Positions 19,162-26,748 of a stretch of DNA of 57,488 nucleotides are shown here, piece after piece. Every line of letters begins with the position of its first letter. The stretch's first letter is position 1. This stretch comes from Mycobacterium sp. GTDB lineage: Bacteria; Actinomycetota; Actinomycetes; Mycobacteriales; Mycobacteriaceae. The notes below the pieces were generated by a model. It was given only the letters and a program-made list of their open reading frames with translations. It did not search any database and was not told where the DNA came from. The DNA lies in NCBI GenBank assembly GCA_023264735.1, contig JAHFVD010000047.1:1-57488 (forward strand), given 5' to 3'. Both the position numbers and the translations under genes were made by a program.

Positions 19162-19947
19162 CTAGATATCCGCGCCAGCCAGACAGGCCGCCGCCACTTC
19201 ACGTAACCCGTCACTGATCGCACCGTCGGCGCTCAGCGGTGCGAGGATGCACGCGTCGGCCGCCTCCAATTCCGTTGCACCGGCGGTGATCAACTGCGCC
19301 GCAGTGACCAGTACCCGCGTTGACGGTGGTTCGAAATGAAAGGCCTCATCCGCGGTGCGGATCGCGACCGCGCACCCGACCAGCCGCTGCGCGGTCGACA
19401 GCCCGACACCCGTCTCGGCCACGACCACCTCCGCTTCGCGCTCCGGTGGTAGATAGCTCATCGAGAGCGTTGCGAAGCGTTGCCGGAAAGAGGGTTTGAG
19501 CTCCTTGAGCGAGCTGCGGTAGGCGGGGTTGTATGAGCAGACGAGCATGAATTCCGCTGGTGCGCGGACGACCTCGCCGGCACGGTCCAGATACAGAGTG
19601 CGGCGATGGTCGGTCAGCGAGTGCAGCACCGCGAGCGAATCATGGCGGGCTTCGACGACTTCGTCCAGATAGCAGATGGCGCCGTCCTTCACCGCTCGGG
19701 TGAGGGGCCCATCGGTCCACACGACGTCGCCGCCGGTCACCATGAACCGGCCGACGAGGTCCGAGCTGGTGAGGTCGTCGTGGCAGCTGATGGTGACGAC
19801 CGGCCGGCCCAGAAGTAACCCCATGTGCTCGACCAGTCGCGTCTTGCCGCATCCGGTCGGGCCGGTGAGCATGACCGGGACGCGCTGACCGAAGGCCTGC
19901 TCGAACAGCGTGACTTCATTGCCGAACGCGAAGTAGGTCTCACTCAT
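19162..19947 (-). CDS. NorQ/CbbQ-type MoxR AAA+ ATPase
   Basis: A 261-residue AAA+ protein. Walker A is LTGPTGCGKTRL, Walker B is AICYLDEVVEA, and the sensor segment is FMLVCSYNPAYRSSLKELKPSFRQRFA, with the NPAY motif typical of the CbbQ/NirQ/NorQ group. These ATPases work with VWA partners to insert metal or remodel an enzyme such as nitric oxide reductase or Rubisco. Here no norB, norC or Rubisco gene is near. The ATG overlaps the NorD stop (ATGA). Confidence 0.9.
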   Translation of the reverse strand: MSETYFAFGNEVTLFEQAFGQRVPVMLTGPTGCGKTRLVEHMGLLLGRPVVTISCHDDLTSSDLVGRFMVTGGDVVWTDGPLTRAVKDGAICYLDEVVEARHDSLAVLHSLTDHRRTLYLDRAGEVVRAPAEFMLVCSYNPAYRSSLKELKPSFRQRFATLSMSYLPPEREAEVVVAETGVGLSTAQRLVGCAVAIRTADEAFHFEPPSTRVLVTAAQLITAGATELEAADACILAPLSADGAISDGLREVAAACLAGADI

Positions 19948-21473
19948 ATCGACACCAACTCTCGATGGACGTGGGCCAGCACCCGTGGGAGTTCGTCCAC
20001 CCGCCGGATACGTTGGGAGCGAAGCGGCCCGAAGACCTCGAGAAGCGGATCGACCCGGGTGGGCCCGACGCCGATGTAGTACATCGACACGCCTGCGTCA
20101 TGGGCTTCCTCGACGGCGTGTGCGGCATCGGCCCAGGCGTAGCGGCCCTCATACCCTTCATCGGAGATGAGGCCGTCACCGATGACGATGAGAAGACGCC
20201 GCTCGCAACGTTGGGCCAACAGCCGACTCGTCAGGTGGCGCAGCGGCGCACCGAGGCGGGTGTAGCCACCGGTTTCCAAGCCCAACTTGCTGGGCGGGGT
20301 GAACCGCGGGTCGTCAAAGTCCTTGAGGCACCGCACCTCGACGCGATGACGGGTATTGCCGGTGAATACGAACACGCCGTGGCGCTCCCTGGCGAAATTC
20401 ATCGCCCGCGACAGCGCGTCGGCGCACGCCAGCTCCAATCGGAAGATCCGACCGCCATGTGTGCCTAACGACGAGCTGCCGTCCAGGAGTAGCGCGGTGG
20501 TGACATCACGGCTGCTCGGCAACAGCTCGCGGAAGATCCGCGGTTCGGTGGCCTCCCCGGTCGCCATGTCGATGTAGTGGCTGACGTACTGCTCGACGTC
20601 GATATCGGATCCGTCGTCCAGGCGGGTCTTCATCGCCCGGTGGGTGTGCTCTTCGAACCACTTTCGCAGGTCGATGGCGCTCGATCCGGTGTGGCGGGTA
20701 TGGATGTGGGACCGTTCCAGCACCGCAACGTGATTGGGCATGAACTTCTTTGTCCACGCATTCCATTCCGGGTAGGGGATGCCGGGACGGTGATCAGGAG
20801 TGATATCCAGGTCGTTGTCCTGCGGCCGGCTGGGCGGCGGCAGGTTGGAGTTGCGGACACCGCCGTCCCCGCCGACGGGTACCGAGTACGGTCGCGGCAT
20901 GCGCTTCTGCGTTGTCGTCCACGGCATGCGCCCGAATGTGCGGCGTAACGTGTCGCTCATCCCCTGCGGCATCGTGTAGGCCACCGGCAATGTCCCCAAC
21001 AGCGGATCGACCCGCAGGTGCTTCTCGTTGCGCGCCAGGCTGATTGCGCGGGTGAGCATCTCCGCGGCATCGACGTGACCTGGCACGACCTCCAGGTCGG
21101 GCAGTGTTCGGCGCAATTCGGGCAGCAGTCCCGGCCAGCGCGCCGCGATCCAGCCCAGAGCCGCGCCCGCCTCGACGAGCGTGAGCGCACGCAGCTCGTG
21201 TGCCGACAGCTCGTGCAGCCGGTAGGTGGTCACGCGCTCCTTCGACGGCGAACACTGCAGTGCGACACCACAGGTGATCGTTCGACGCGTCCACTGGCCG
21301 ACGGTCGTCGGGTAGGGAACGTGGACGTAGCCAAGCGTCTCATTCAGACCGAAGCAGCGGCGTTGGCCTGTGACAATCCGAACACCCTGTCGCCGTTGCT
21401 CACTCAGTGCGACGGCGGTGACCGCGCAGCTGCGCTCAAGCGCCGTCGCGCGAGCGTCGGACAGGTCAGTCAC
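19944..21473 (-). CDS. NorD/CbbO-type VWA-domain protein
   Basis: A 509-residue partner of the AAA+ ATPase. The C-terminal VWA domain (about 320-509) has the MIDAS start LLLDGSSSLGTHGG and a later VIGDGLISDEGYEGRYAW. The N-terminal 300 residues are helical with a recurring Trp/Arg pattern typical of NorD. The GTG start at 21473 comes six bases after the micropeptide stop and has no clear Shine-Dalgarno, so translation is probably coupled. Known NorD/CbbO proteins present the ATPase to a target complex through MIDAS. Confidence 0.87.
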   Translation of the reverse strand: MTDLSDARATALERSCAVTAVALSEQRRQGVRIVTGQRRCFGLNETLGYVHVPYPTTVGQWTRRTITCGVALQCSPSKERVTTYRLHELSAHELRALTLVEAGAALGWIAARWPGLLPELRRTLPDLEVVPGHVDAAEMLTRAISLARNEKHLRVDPLLGTLPVAYTMPQGMSDTLRRTFGRMPWTTTQKRMPRPYSVPVGGDGGVRNSNLPPPSRPQDNDLDITPDHRPGIPYPEWNAWTKKFMPNHVAVLERSHIHTRHTGSSAIDLRKWFEEHTHRAMKTRLDDGSDIDVEQYVSHYIDMATGEATEPRIFRELLPSSRDVTTALLLDGSSSLGTHGGRIFRLELACADALSRAMNFARERHGVFVFTGNTRHRVEVRCLKDFDDPRFTPPSKLGLETGGYTRLGAPLRHLTSRLLAQRCERRLLIVIGDGLISDEGYEGRYAWADAAHAVEEAHDAGVSMYYIGVGPTRVDPLLEVFGPLRSQRIRRVDELPRVLAHVHRELVSI

Positions 21474-21479
21474 GGCGAA

Positions 21480-21584
21480 TCAGAAGGTGCCGATGTTGGA
21501 GAACAGCCAGTACCAGAACGCGATGATCAGAATCGTGCCGCCCCATGCGGCGACGTATCGGAGGATCTCCCAGAGATAGCCCAT
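21480..21584 (-). CDS. 34-residue single-TM micropeptide
   Basis: MGYLWEILRYVAAWG followed by a hydrophobic stretch and WYWLFSNIGTF gives one aromatic-rich TM helix. AAGGGG lies eight bases before ATG 21584, just after the stop of membrane protein A. It sits between protein A and norD, mirroring the 43-residue peptide beside protein B. Confidence 0.7.
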   Translation of the reverse strand: MGYLWEILRYVAAWGGTILIIAFWYWLFSNIGTF

Positions 21585-21598
21585 CAACTGGCCCCTTT

Positions 21599-22294
21599 TC
21601 AGTCGGTGAAGATTTCGCGGTTGACCGTGTGTAGGTACGGGATGGCCAAGAAGGGGGTGATGTAGAAGATGTCGTAGAGCCACCAGCCGATCACCGGCAA
21701 CACCACGCCGGCGTAACGGACATCGGCGTACATCGTCATGTTGAACACGTAGCCGCACCAGATGACCACGCCCATCCAGCAGGTCACGATCATCCACTGC
21801 TGGCCCCACCGCTTCATCTGCAAAAACCCGATGGCTGCCGCGATGCGCATCGTGAAGACGGTGAAGATCAGGCCGATCTCCCAGCCCTTCTCCCCTGGTC
21901 CGGCCGCACCACCGATCCAGAGTTCGTTGAAGTGCCAGAAGTAGCCCGCGTCGAACATGTTGCCCCACCCGGTCAACAGCACACGGGCCAGCAGCGTGTG
22001 GTTGCCGACCATGTCCAGCGCCCAACCGACCGCGTTGATGGCGGCGTCGATGATCACCAGGTATCCCAGCAGCGTGACCAGCATCGGCCGCACCGTCAGC
22101 CCGTTGCGCTGGGCCCTCCGCAACAACCACACCCCGCGCAGAAACAGCGGCAGACCGAAGTTACCGAGCGCCGCCGAGCCGATGAGGATGCTGCCGGAGA
22201 TCAGCCAGCGATCAGCTTCGCGCTGCGCCAGCTGCGACTCCGCCGTGTGTTCATCAAGTCCGCTGCCAGTGGGTATGGACGAAGCCAGGCTCAC
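21599..22294 (-). CDS. Polytopic membrane protein A (twin of 18318-19019)
   Basis: 231 residues, six to seven TM segments, paralogous to protein B over almost its whole length; the conserved blocks are [50 protein letters not shown] and [11 protein letters not shown]. One difference is Gln for the His in the RWGHQW block of protein B. The GTG at 22294 has no ribosome binding site but a TATAGT -10 box seven bases upstream, so the mRNA is probably leaderless. It opens the NorQ/NorD operon. Confidence 0.77.
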   Translation of the reverse strand: MSLASSIPTGSGLDEHTAESQLAQREADRWLISGSILIGSAALGNFGLPLFLRGVWLLRRAQRNGLTVRPMLVTLLGYLVIIDAAINAVGWALDMVGNHTLLARVLLTGWGNMFDAGYFWHFNELWIGGAAGPGEKGWEIGLIFTVFTMRIAAAIGFLQMKRWGQQWMIVTCWMGVVIWCGYVFNMTMYADVRYAGVVLPVIGWWLYDIFYITPFLAIPYLHTVNREIFTD

Positions 22295-22297
22295 GAA

Positions 22298-22313
22298 ACT
22301 GACTATAGTCAGT
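22298..22313. promoter_or_regulatory. TetR operator overlapping the -10 box of the NorQ/NorD operon
   Basis: ACTGACTATAGTCAGT is a perfect 16-bp palindrome four bases before the GTG of membrane protein A. Its centre supplies TATAGT as -10 box for leaderless transcription. The core CTGACTnnAGTCAG recurs at 22958-22971 upstream of the TetR gene. Confidence 0.7.
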
Positions 22314-22317
22314 AAAA

Positions 22318-22920
22318 CTAGCGAGACTCAATACTCCGCAGCGTCCTGGTTACGTAGTCATCGATCAGCGCGCTCTGCGCCGGCCACTCGTGCGTGGTGG
22401 TCAGCAGTGCATAGAGGCCAAGCAGGAAGAAGACCGCGCTGTTGATCGGAATCACCGAGGGATCGACCTGGCCGCGTTGCTGGACGCGCTCGATTTCTCC
22501 GGCGACCGCGACGACCACCGGGTGCTCCTTGCTCTCATCTGTCGGGCGGGTCTGCGAGAAGTGCAGCGCGAGAAAGTCTTTGAACAGCACCGCACCGAGC
22601 CGGCGCTCGAGGCCCATCACCAGACGGACGGCCTCATTCAGCGTCGAGGCCAGGTCATGGTCCGAATCCGCCAGGTAGCGGGCGAATTGCTTGGCGATCC
22701 GGTCTTCTTCGCGACGCTCCAACTCCAGGAGCACGTGTTCCTTTGTCGGGAAATGAAAGAAGAAGGTGCCATGCGCGACCCCGGCGGCGGTAACGATGGC
22801 TCCGACGTCCGCCGCGGCGATCCCGGAGCGCTTGAACTCGGATATTGCCGCGCCCATGAGTCGCTCGCGCGTCTGCAACCGCTTGGTCTCACGCGCGGAC
22901 GCTTTTTCTCCCACCGACAT
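22318..22920 (-). CDS. TetR-family regulator of the NorQ/NorD cluster
   Basis: A 200-residue regulator. The DNA-binding part reads GIAAADVGAIVTAAGVAHGTFFFHFPTKEHVL, a classic TetR helix-turn-helix. It lies directly upstream of the membrane protein A gene on the same strand. Palindromes of the same type stand behind and ahead of it, so it probably represses itself and the cluster. TATTCT six bases before the ATG suggests leaderless transcription. Confidence 0.9.
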   Translation of the reverse strand: MSVGEKASARETKRLQTRERLMGAAISEFKRSGIAAADVGAIVTAAGVAHGTFFFHFPTKEHVLLELERREEDRIAKQFARYLADSDHDLASTLNEAVRLVMGLERRLGAVLFKDFLALHFSQTRPTDESKEHPVVVAVAGEIERVQQRGQVDPSVIPINSAVFFLLGLYALLTTTHEWPAQSALIDDYVTRTLRSIESR

Positions 22921-22926
22921 GCACCA

Positions 22927-22932
22927 AGAATA
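22927..22932 (-). promoter_or_regulatory. -10 box of the TetR gene (leaderless)
   Basis: TATTCT on the minus strand ends six bases before ATG 22920. No Shine-Dalgarno is seen. Confidence 0.5.
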
Positions 22933-22957
22933 TCGCCTAGAGGCAGGTCCGATCGTG

Positions 22958-22971
22958 CTGACTTCAGTCAG
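22958..22971. promoter_or_regulatory. TetR operator upstream of its own gene
   Basis: CTGACTTCAGTCAG has six-base perfect arms around TC and shares the CTGACT/AGTCAG arms of the operator at 22298-22313. It lies about 26 bases upstream of the -10 box. Confidence 0.65.
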
Positions 22972-23157
22972 TTAATCGAGCTCAGATGCCGGGTGCCGGG
23001 TAACGCTCCGCCCGTCCCGTCCGATAGACCTGATGGGTCGGGATTGAGCGCTTGACGATATGGCGCCTACGTTGCCCGTTCTCCATCCCAATGTCTGCGA
23101 GAACGTGTCGCACGCCGACCGGCGTGCGGTGCAGACCAATGACGAAGGAGTATCTCG

Positions 23158-23505
23158 ATGAAGCTGACACGAATTGCCGCGAAGACCATTGTTGCGGCCG
23201 CACTCGGCGCCGGTGTCCTGAGTGCCGGTGCTGGAATTGCCCAGGCCGACCCGCACTGGCCGTGGCCGCAGCCGCCGGGGCCCGGTGTCAACGTCGGTGG
23301 ACCTGGCAACCCGCTGCCCCCTGGCCACGACGGCTTCCCGCCGCCCGGGCACCGCTGGGCACCGGTCAACGTCGACCTGACGCCGCCGCTGTGGGCACCG
23401 CCGCCTCCCCCGCCGCCGCCGTGGGCGCCGTTCGCGCCGGTGGTGTGGAACGCTGACGCCCAGGTATGGGGCGTTCAGCTGGGGGCCTCGTTCGTGGCTC
23501 TCTAG
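23158..23505 (+). CDS. Exported proline-rich protein
   Basis: 115 residues from ATG 23158 with AAGGAG upstream. A signal peptide (KTIVAAALGAGVLSAGAGIAQA) leads into a Pro/Gly/Trp-rich mature chain with WPWPQPPGPG, a run of eight Pro after APP, and a short C-terminal VWNADAQVWGVQLG. It resembles small Pro-rich exported mycobacterial proteins that sit in the envelope. No enzymatic motif is present. Confidence 0.75.
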   Translation: MKLTRIAAKTIVAAALGAGVLSAGAGIAQADPHWPWPQPPGPGVNVGGPGNPLPPGHDGFPPPGHRWAPVNVDLTPPLWAPPPPPPPPWAPFAPVVWNADAQVWGVQLGASFVAL

Positions 23506-23510
23506 ACCAG

Positions 23511-23561
23511 AAGCACGTATCTCCCCGTGTAAGCGTCCTGCGCGCGGGGAGGTACGTGCTT
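23511..23561. terminator. Strong hairpin terminator after the Pro-rich gene
   Basis: A 17-bp stem (AAGCACGTATCTCCCCG against CGGGGAGGTACGTGCTT, one T-G wobble) with a 17-base loop starts six bases after the stop. It also ends the facing aldehyde dehydrogenase remnant. Confidence 0.75.
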
Positions 23562-23565
23562 GTGT

Positions 23566-23892
23566 CTACAGGCTGACGTAGACGGCCTTGGTGTTGAAGT
23601 AGGCCTCGATACCCTTCTTGCCTCGCTCGCCCCCAGCCCGAGCGCGCAGCTCACCCAAACCTGGCCTGCCCGACGCTGATTGGCCATCCGGTGGCCGCGG
23701 CCGAGGTTCTCGGTCCAGATGGCGCCCGCCAGCCCATATTCGGTGTCGTTGGCCGCAGCGAGCACCTCGTCCTCGTCGTCGAACGGGATGATGCAGCCGA
23801 CCGGGCCGAAGATCTCTTCGCGGATCAGCCGCATATCGGATGTGGTGTTGGCGATGATCGTCGCCTCGTAGAAGAAGCCCTTGCACCGACCG
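23566..23892 (-). pseudogene. Aldehyde dehydrogenase, C-terminal remnant
   Basis: One frame reads KGFFYEATIIANTTSDMRL, EEIFGPVGCIIPF and MANQRRAGQVWVS, the last third of an ALDH. It then shifts frame, and the true C-terminus GKKGIEAYFNTKAVYVSL follows in another frame, with the usual linker between them shortened. The catalytic Cys/Glu region and N-terminus are absent. It is a decayed fragment and not expected to make an enzyme. Confidence 0.85.
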
Positions 23893-23932
23893 AGCTGTGT
23901 TGTCCCGCATCTGTTCTCGGATCGAGAAGTAG

Positions 23933-24151
23933 ATGATCGAGGATTCCCAGACAACGCACGAATGGCATCTCCCGTACGACGACGGGAAGCACCTGCTCTA
24001 CAAGGCATACGGCCGCACGAACATAGCCCCGTCGATATCCGTCGCCGATTTCCTGACGACAATGCGCGAAATCGTGGGTGTCGGCGATCAATATTCGCGA
24101 CTAGAGCAATCCCTGGCGGGCAGAGAAACCGTCCCGCTCGTCACCGGGTGA
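23933..24151 (+). CDS. Short hypothetical ORF, weak
   Basis: A 72-residue frame with a protein-like centre (ISVADFLTTMREIVGVGDQYS) but less biased third-codon positions than its neighbours and no clear ribosome binding site. It may be a fragment of a larger lost gene next to the ALDH remnant. No family recognised. Confidence 0.3.
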   Translation: MIEDSQTTHEWHLPYDDGKHLLYKAYGRTNIAPSISVADFLTTMREIVGVGDQYSRLEQSLAGRETVPLVTG

Positions 24152-24154
24152 CGT

Positions 24155-24586
24155 TCAGAAGAACGGGTTGCTGTTCTTCTGATGGTCGGCCTCTTGTGGC
24201 CGCGGCCCGAAGCGGGCGATGTAATCCTTGTCCACCCGCGCGTTCTTCTGGCGCTTGATGACGTCGACGAGATTGGGGTCCAAACCGTGCGCGGCGAGGC
24301 GGTGTCGTCGCCACACCTTGTTGAGCGCCAGCGAGATGGCCAAGGCCCAGAGGTAGAGCGGCACCGTCATCGTCGAGTGCACATACAGGGCGTCGTGCTC
24401 GACAGGAAAGAACCAGAACGGCGCCAAGACGAAGATCGGCGGTATCGCCATCCGAATCATGAAGCGTCGGACACTACCCGGCCCCGCGAGATCGTTGGCG
24501 ACCCAGTCGCGCATTGACGCCGGCAAGCGCCGAAAGCCATACGCGTAGCCGATGACTTGGAGAAGGTCAGGCCTGGTGGCGGACGT
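24155..24586 (-). CDS. DUF5313-like protein with an ACG where the start codon is expected
   Basis: The frame reads TSATRPDLLQVIGYAYG, FRRLPASMRDWVANDLAG, then two TM segments and a C-terminal basic part, as in small mycobacterial DUF5313 membrane proteins. Homology-like sequence starts at codon 24584-24586, which is ACG, five bases after a perfect AGGAGG. No ATG, GTG or TTG lies between that site and a TTG at 24526, which would cut off the first 20 residues. Either ACG is used, the start has mutated, or there is a sequence error. Confidence 0.6.
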   Translation of the reverse strand, partial: TSATRPDLLQVIGYAYGFRRLPASMRDWVANDLAGPGSVRRFMIRMAIPPIFVLAPFWFFPVEHDALYVHSTMTVPLYLWALAISLALNKVWRRHRLAAHGLDPNLVDVIKRQKNARVDKDYIARFGPRPQEADHQKNSNPFF

Positions 24587-24663
24587 AGCTTCCTCCTGGA
24601 GTTCGATGCACCCACCTGCACTTTACTCGCCGGTTTCGGCATAGCTGGCGGCACCGTCGGGCC

Positions 24664-24669
24664 TAGCCT
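24664..24669 (+). promoter_or_regulatory. -10 box of a leaderless promoter
   Basis: TAGCCT ends six bases before ATG 24676, with no Shine-Dalgarno in between. Confidence 0.45.
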
Positions 24670-24675
24670 CGACGT

Positions 24676-25098
24676 ATGGCCGAACTCACCGAAGAAGTGA
24701 TCGCATTCCTTTCCGACGGCACTCGCACCGCCAAACTGGGCTACGTCGCCGCCGACGGCAGACCGCTGGTGGCTCCCGTGTGGTTCGTCGTTGAGGGCGA
24801 CCAGCTGGTGTTCAACACCGGCAAGCAGGGCGCCAAAGGCCGAGCGATAGGACGGGACCCACGCGTTGTGGTGTGCGTGGACGACCAGCATCCGCCGTTC
24901 TCGTTCGTCCAGGTCCAGGGAATCGCGTCGACGTCAGAGGACCCCGACGACTTGCTGGACACCGCAATCCGCATCGCGGCCCGCTACATGGGCGCCGACC
25001 GTGCCGAGGAGTTCGGCAGGCGCAATGGCGTGCCCGGCGAGCTGGTCGTGCGGATCACCCCGACGAAAGTCATCGCCGGGTTCAACGTCGCGGATTGA
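24676..25098 (+). CDS. PPOX-class F420- or flavin-dependent protein
   Basis: A 140-residue split beta-barrel protein of the pyridoxamine 5'-phosphate oxidase fold. The pattern AKLGYVAADGRPLVAPVWFVVEGDQLVFNT, with GAKGRAIGRDPRVVVCVDD, is like mycobacterial F420-binding PPOX proteins such as Rv1155. It may reduce or oxidise a small hydrophobic substrate in the cytoplasm as a dimer. The start follows a leaderless-type promoter. Confidence 0.85.
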   Translation: MAELTEEVIAFLSDGTRTAKLGYVAADGRPLVAPVWFVVEGDQLVFNTGKQGAKGRAIGRDPRVVVCVDDQHPPFSFVQVQGIASTSEDPDDLLDTAIRIAARYMGADRAEEFGRRNGVPGELVVRITPTKVIAGFNVAD

Positions 25099-25450
25099 CG
25101 AAATTTAGGAGCGACCGGTCAGTGTGGTGACGAGAGCAAGTCGTAGCCGAGAGGCGGGCGACTGGGCTTAGCGTTCTACCACAACGATTTTGGCCTCGAC
25201 CGCGGCACTGACAACAAGCCGACCGGCACCCGGTCAGATTGTCCGCGGGTCAGCTGGTGCGATTGCCTGGTTTCGCAGTCATGGGCGGCTGTTCCGACGC
25301 CAGTAGTGCGCGTCATTGCTTCTGGAGCAGAGGGAATCGGACCGCCAGACCGTCGGCTGTCATTGACACGCACTCACCGCGGTGCGATATTCCATTCGAA
25401 ATATCGACCATAACGGTCCATTATTGGACCATGGAGAGAAGGCGGCGGAG
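25099..25450. other. Intergenic region with two operator-like inverted repeats
   Basis: This 352-bp gap holds no convincing gene. Two inverted repeats stand near its right end: CGATATT at 25385-25391 with AATATCG at 25400-25406, and GGTCCA-TTAT-TGGACC at 25415-25430. Both precede the DUF1214 gene and are likely regulatory. Confidence 0.5.
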
Positions 25451-26578
25451 ATGTACACACAGGAATTTCTGGATCACATCGCCGCTGCCGAACAATTGGT
25501 TCGGGAAGCCCCGCACATCGAGAGCGAAGCCGATCTGCTCGAGGGCTTGCAGTATTTGGCCGGCTGCATCGCAGCCTGCACCCGCCTCGCATTCGACTAC
25601 GACCGCGACCATCCGTTCCTGCACTCTGGCACAGGACCTTTCACGAAGATGGCCCTCGACAACCCCGACACGTTGTACTTCGGCACCTGGCTACACGCGG
25701 GGCATGAGTATGTGGTGACGGGGACCCGTGGCACCACAACCGATCTGAGTTTTCAATTGCTCGGCGGTGAGTACACCGACGACAATGTGCCAGACAACGA
25801 GTTCGCCTTTGATGACCGCGAACTCGACATCGCTGCTGACGGCACCTTCGAATGGCGCTTCATCCCCCGTAACGACGCTCAGCTCGTCATCCGCGAGGTC
25901 TACAACGACTGGTCCGCCCAGCGCGGCGCATTCGCCATCGCGCGCACCGGCACCGCCGGTACGGCGCCGAGCGCCCTGACACCCGAACTGATCGGAAAGC
26001 GTTACGCGGCAGCAGGTAAACAACTCATCCAGCGGATCAGGACATGGCTTTCGTTCCCGCAGTGGTTTTATCTCAACATTGACGTCAACACGCTGTCCGA
26101 GCCGCGAATAACGCCCGGCGGCCTGGCCACCCAGTACTCCTCGGTCGGGCACTTCGACCTTGGTCCAGACCAGGCCATGGTGATCACGCTGCCGGCCTCC
26201 GATGCGCCCTACCTCGGCTTCCAGCTGGGCAGCATGTGGTACATCTCGCTGGACTACATCAATCACCAGACGTCACTCAACGGCACGCAAGCACAAGTGG
26301 ACCCCGACGGGATGATCCGCATCGTCGTGGCCCATCAAAACCCGGGTATTGCGAACTGGGTCGAAACCCTGGGCCATCGACGCGGTTACCTGCAATTCCG
26401 CTGGCAACGAACATCACGCGAGCTCACCGGAGCCGACGGTCCGATTGCCGAGGTCGTCGGCTTCGGCGCGATACCGTCCAGACTGCCCTACATCGGCCAC
26501 AACACCATCAGCGGTGACGACTTCCGAACTCGGATTGCTCTGCGCCAGAATCAGATCGCCAACCGGATGGTGGCATAG
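25451..26578 (+). CDS. DUF1214-domain protein
   Basis: About 375 residues from ATG 25451 (MYTQEFLDHIAAAEQL). The sequence includes LDNPDTLYFGTWLHAGHEYVVTG near residue 65 and SMWYISLDYINHQTSLNG near 275, the aromatic-rich beta pattern of DUF1214/DUF1254 proteins. Members are found near steroid and lipid catabolism genes but have no established reaction. No signal peptide is seen at this start. Two palindromes upstream suggest a dedicated repressor. Confidence 0.75.
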   Translation: MYTQEFLDHIAAAEQLVREAPHIESEADLLEGLQYLAGCIAACTRLAFDYDRDHPFLHSGTGPFTKMALDNPDTLYFGTWLHAGHEYVVTGTRGTTTDLSFQLLGGEYTDDNVPDNEFAFDDRELDIAADGTFEWRFIPRNDAQLVIREVYNDWSAQRGAFAIARTGTAGTAPSALTPELIGKRYAAAGKQLIQRIRTWLSFPQWFYLNIDVNTLSEPRITPGGLATQYSSVGHFDLGPDQAMVITLPASDAPYLGFQLGSMWYISLDYINHQTSLNGTQAQVDPDGMIRIVVAHQNPGIANWVETLGHRRGYLQFRWQRTSRELTGADGPIAEVVGFGAIPSRLPYIGHNTISGDDFRTRIALRQNQIANRMVA

Positions 26579-26595
26579 CCACCTTGTCGGTAGAT

Positions 26596-26632
26596 AAGTG
26601 GAGCTAAGGGAGAACTATCGAACCCACGGATT
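26596..26632. repeat. Degenerate tRNA-Ala 3' fragment R1 (old attachment site)
   Basis: AAGTGGAGCTAAGGG followed by AGAACTATCGAACCC resembles the 3' end of tRNA-Ala (complement strand) with about five extra bases in the T-loop region. It recurs at 30576-30613 and ends close to the same sequence as the exact copy at 40252. The two copies bracket cassette A. Confidence 0.65.
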
Positions 26633-26748
26633 TCCGGGCAGCGACTGCGTATAGCCAGCCTAAGCCAATGCCTCTGATCAAGTGCCGGCGGTTTGCGTCT
26701 GCACACGGTGTGACCTGAAGGTTGGCGAAGCTTTGTGCTGGCCACCTG

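Noticed and set aside
17903..22294. Nitric oxide reductase cluster
   Set aside because: NorQ- and NorD-like genes are present, but no NorB with its many His ligands and no NorC heme c motif (Cys-x-x-Cys-His) is seen.
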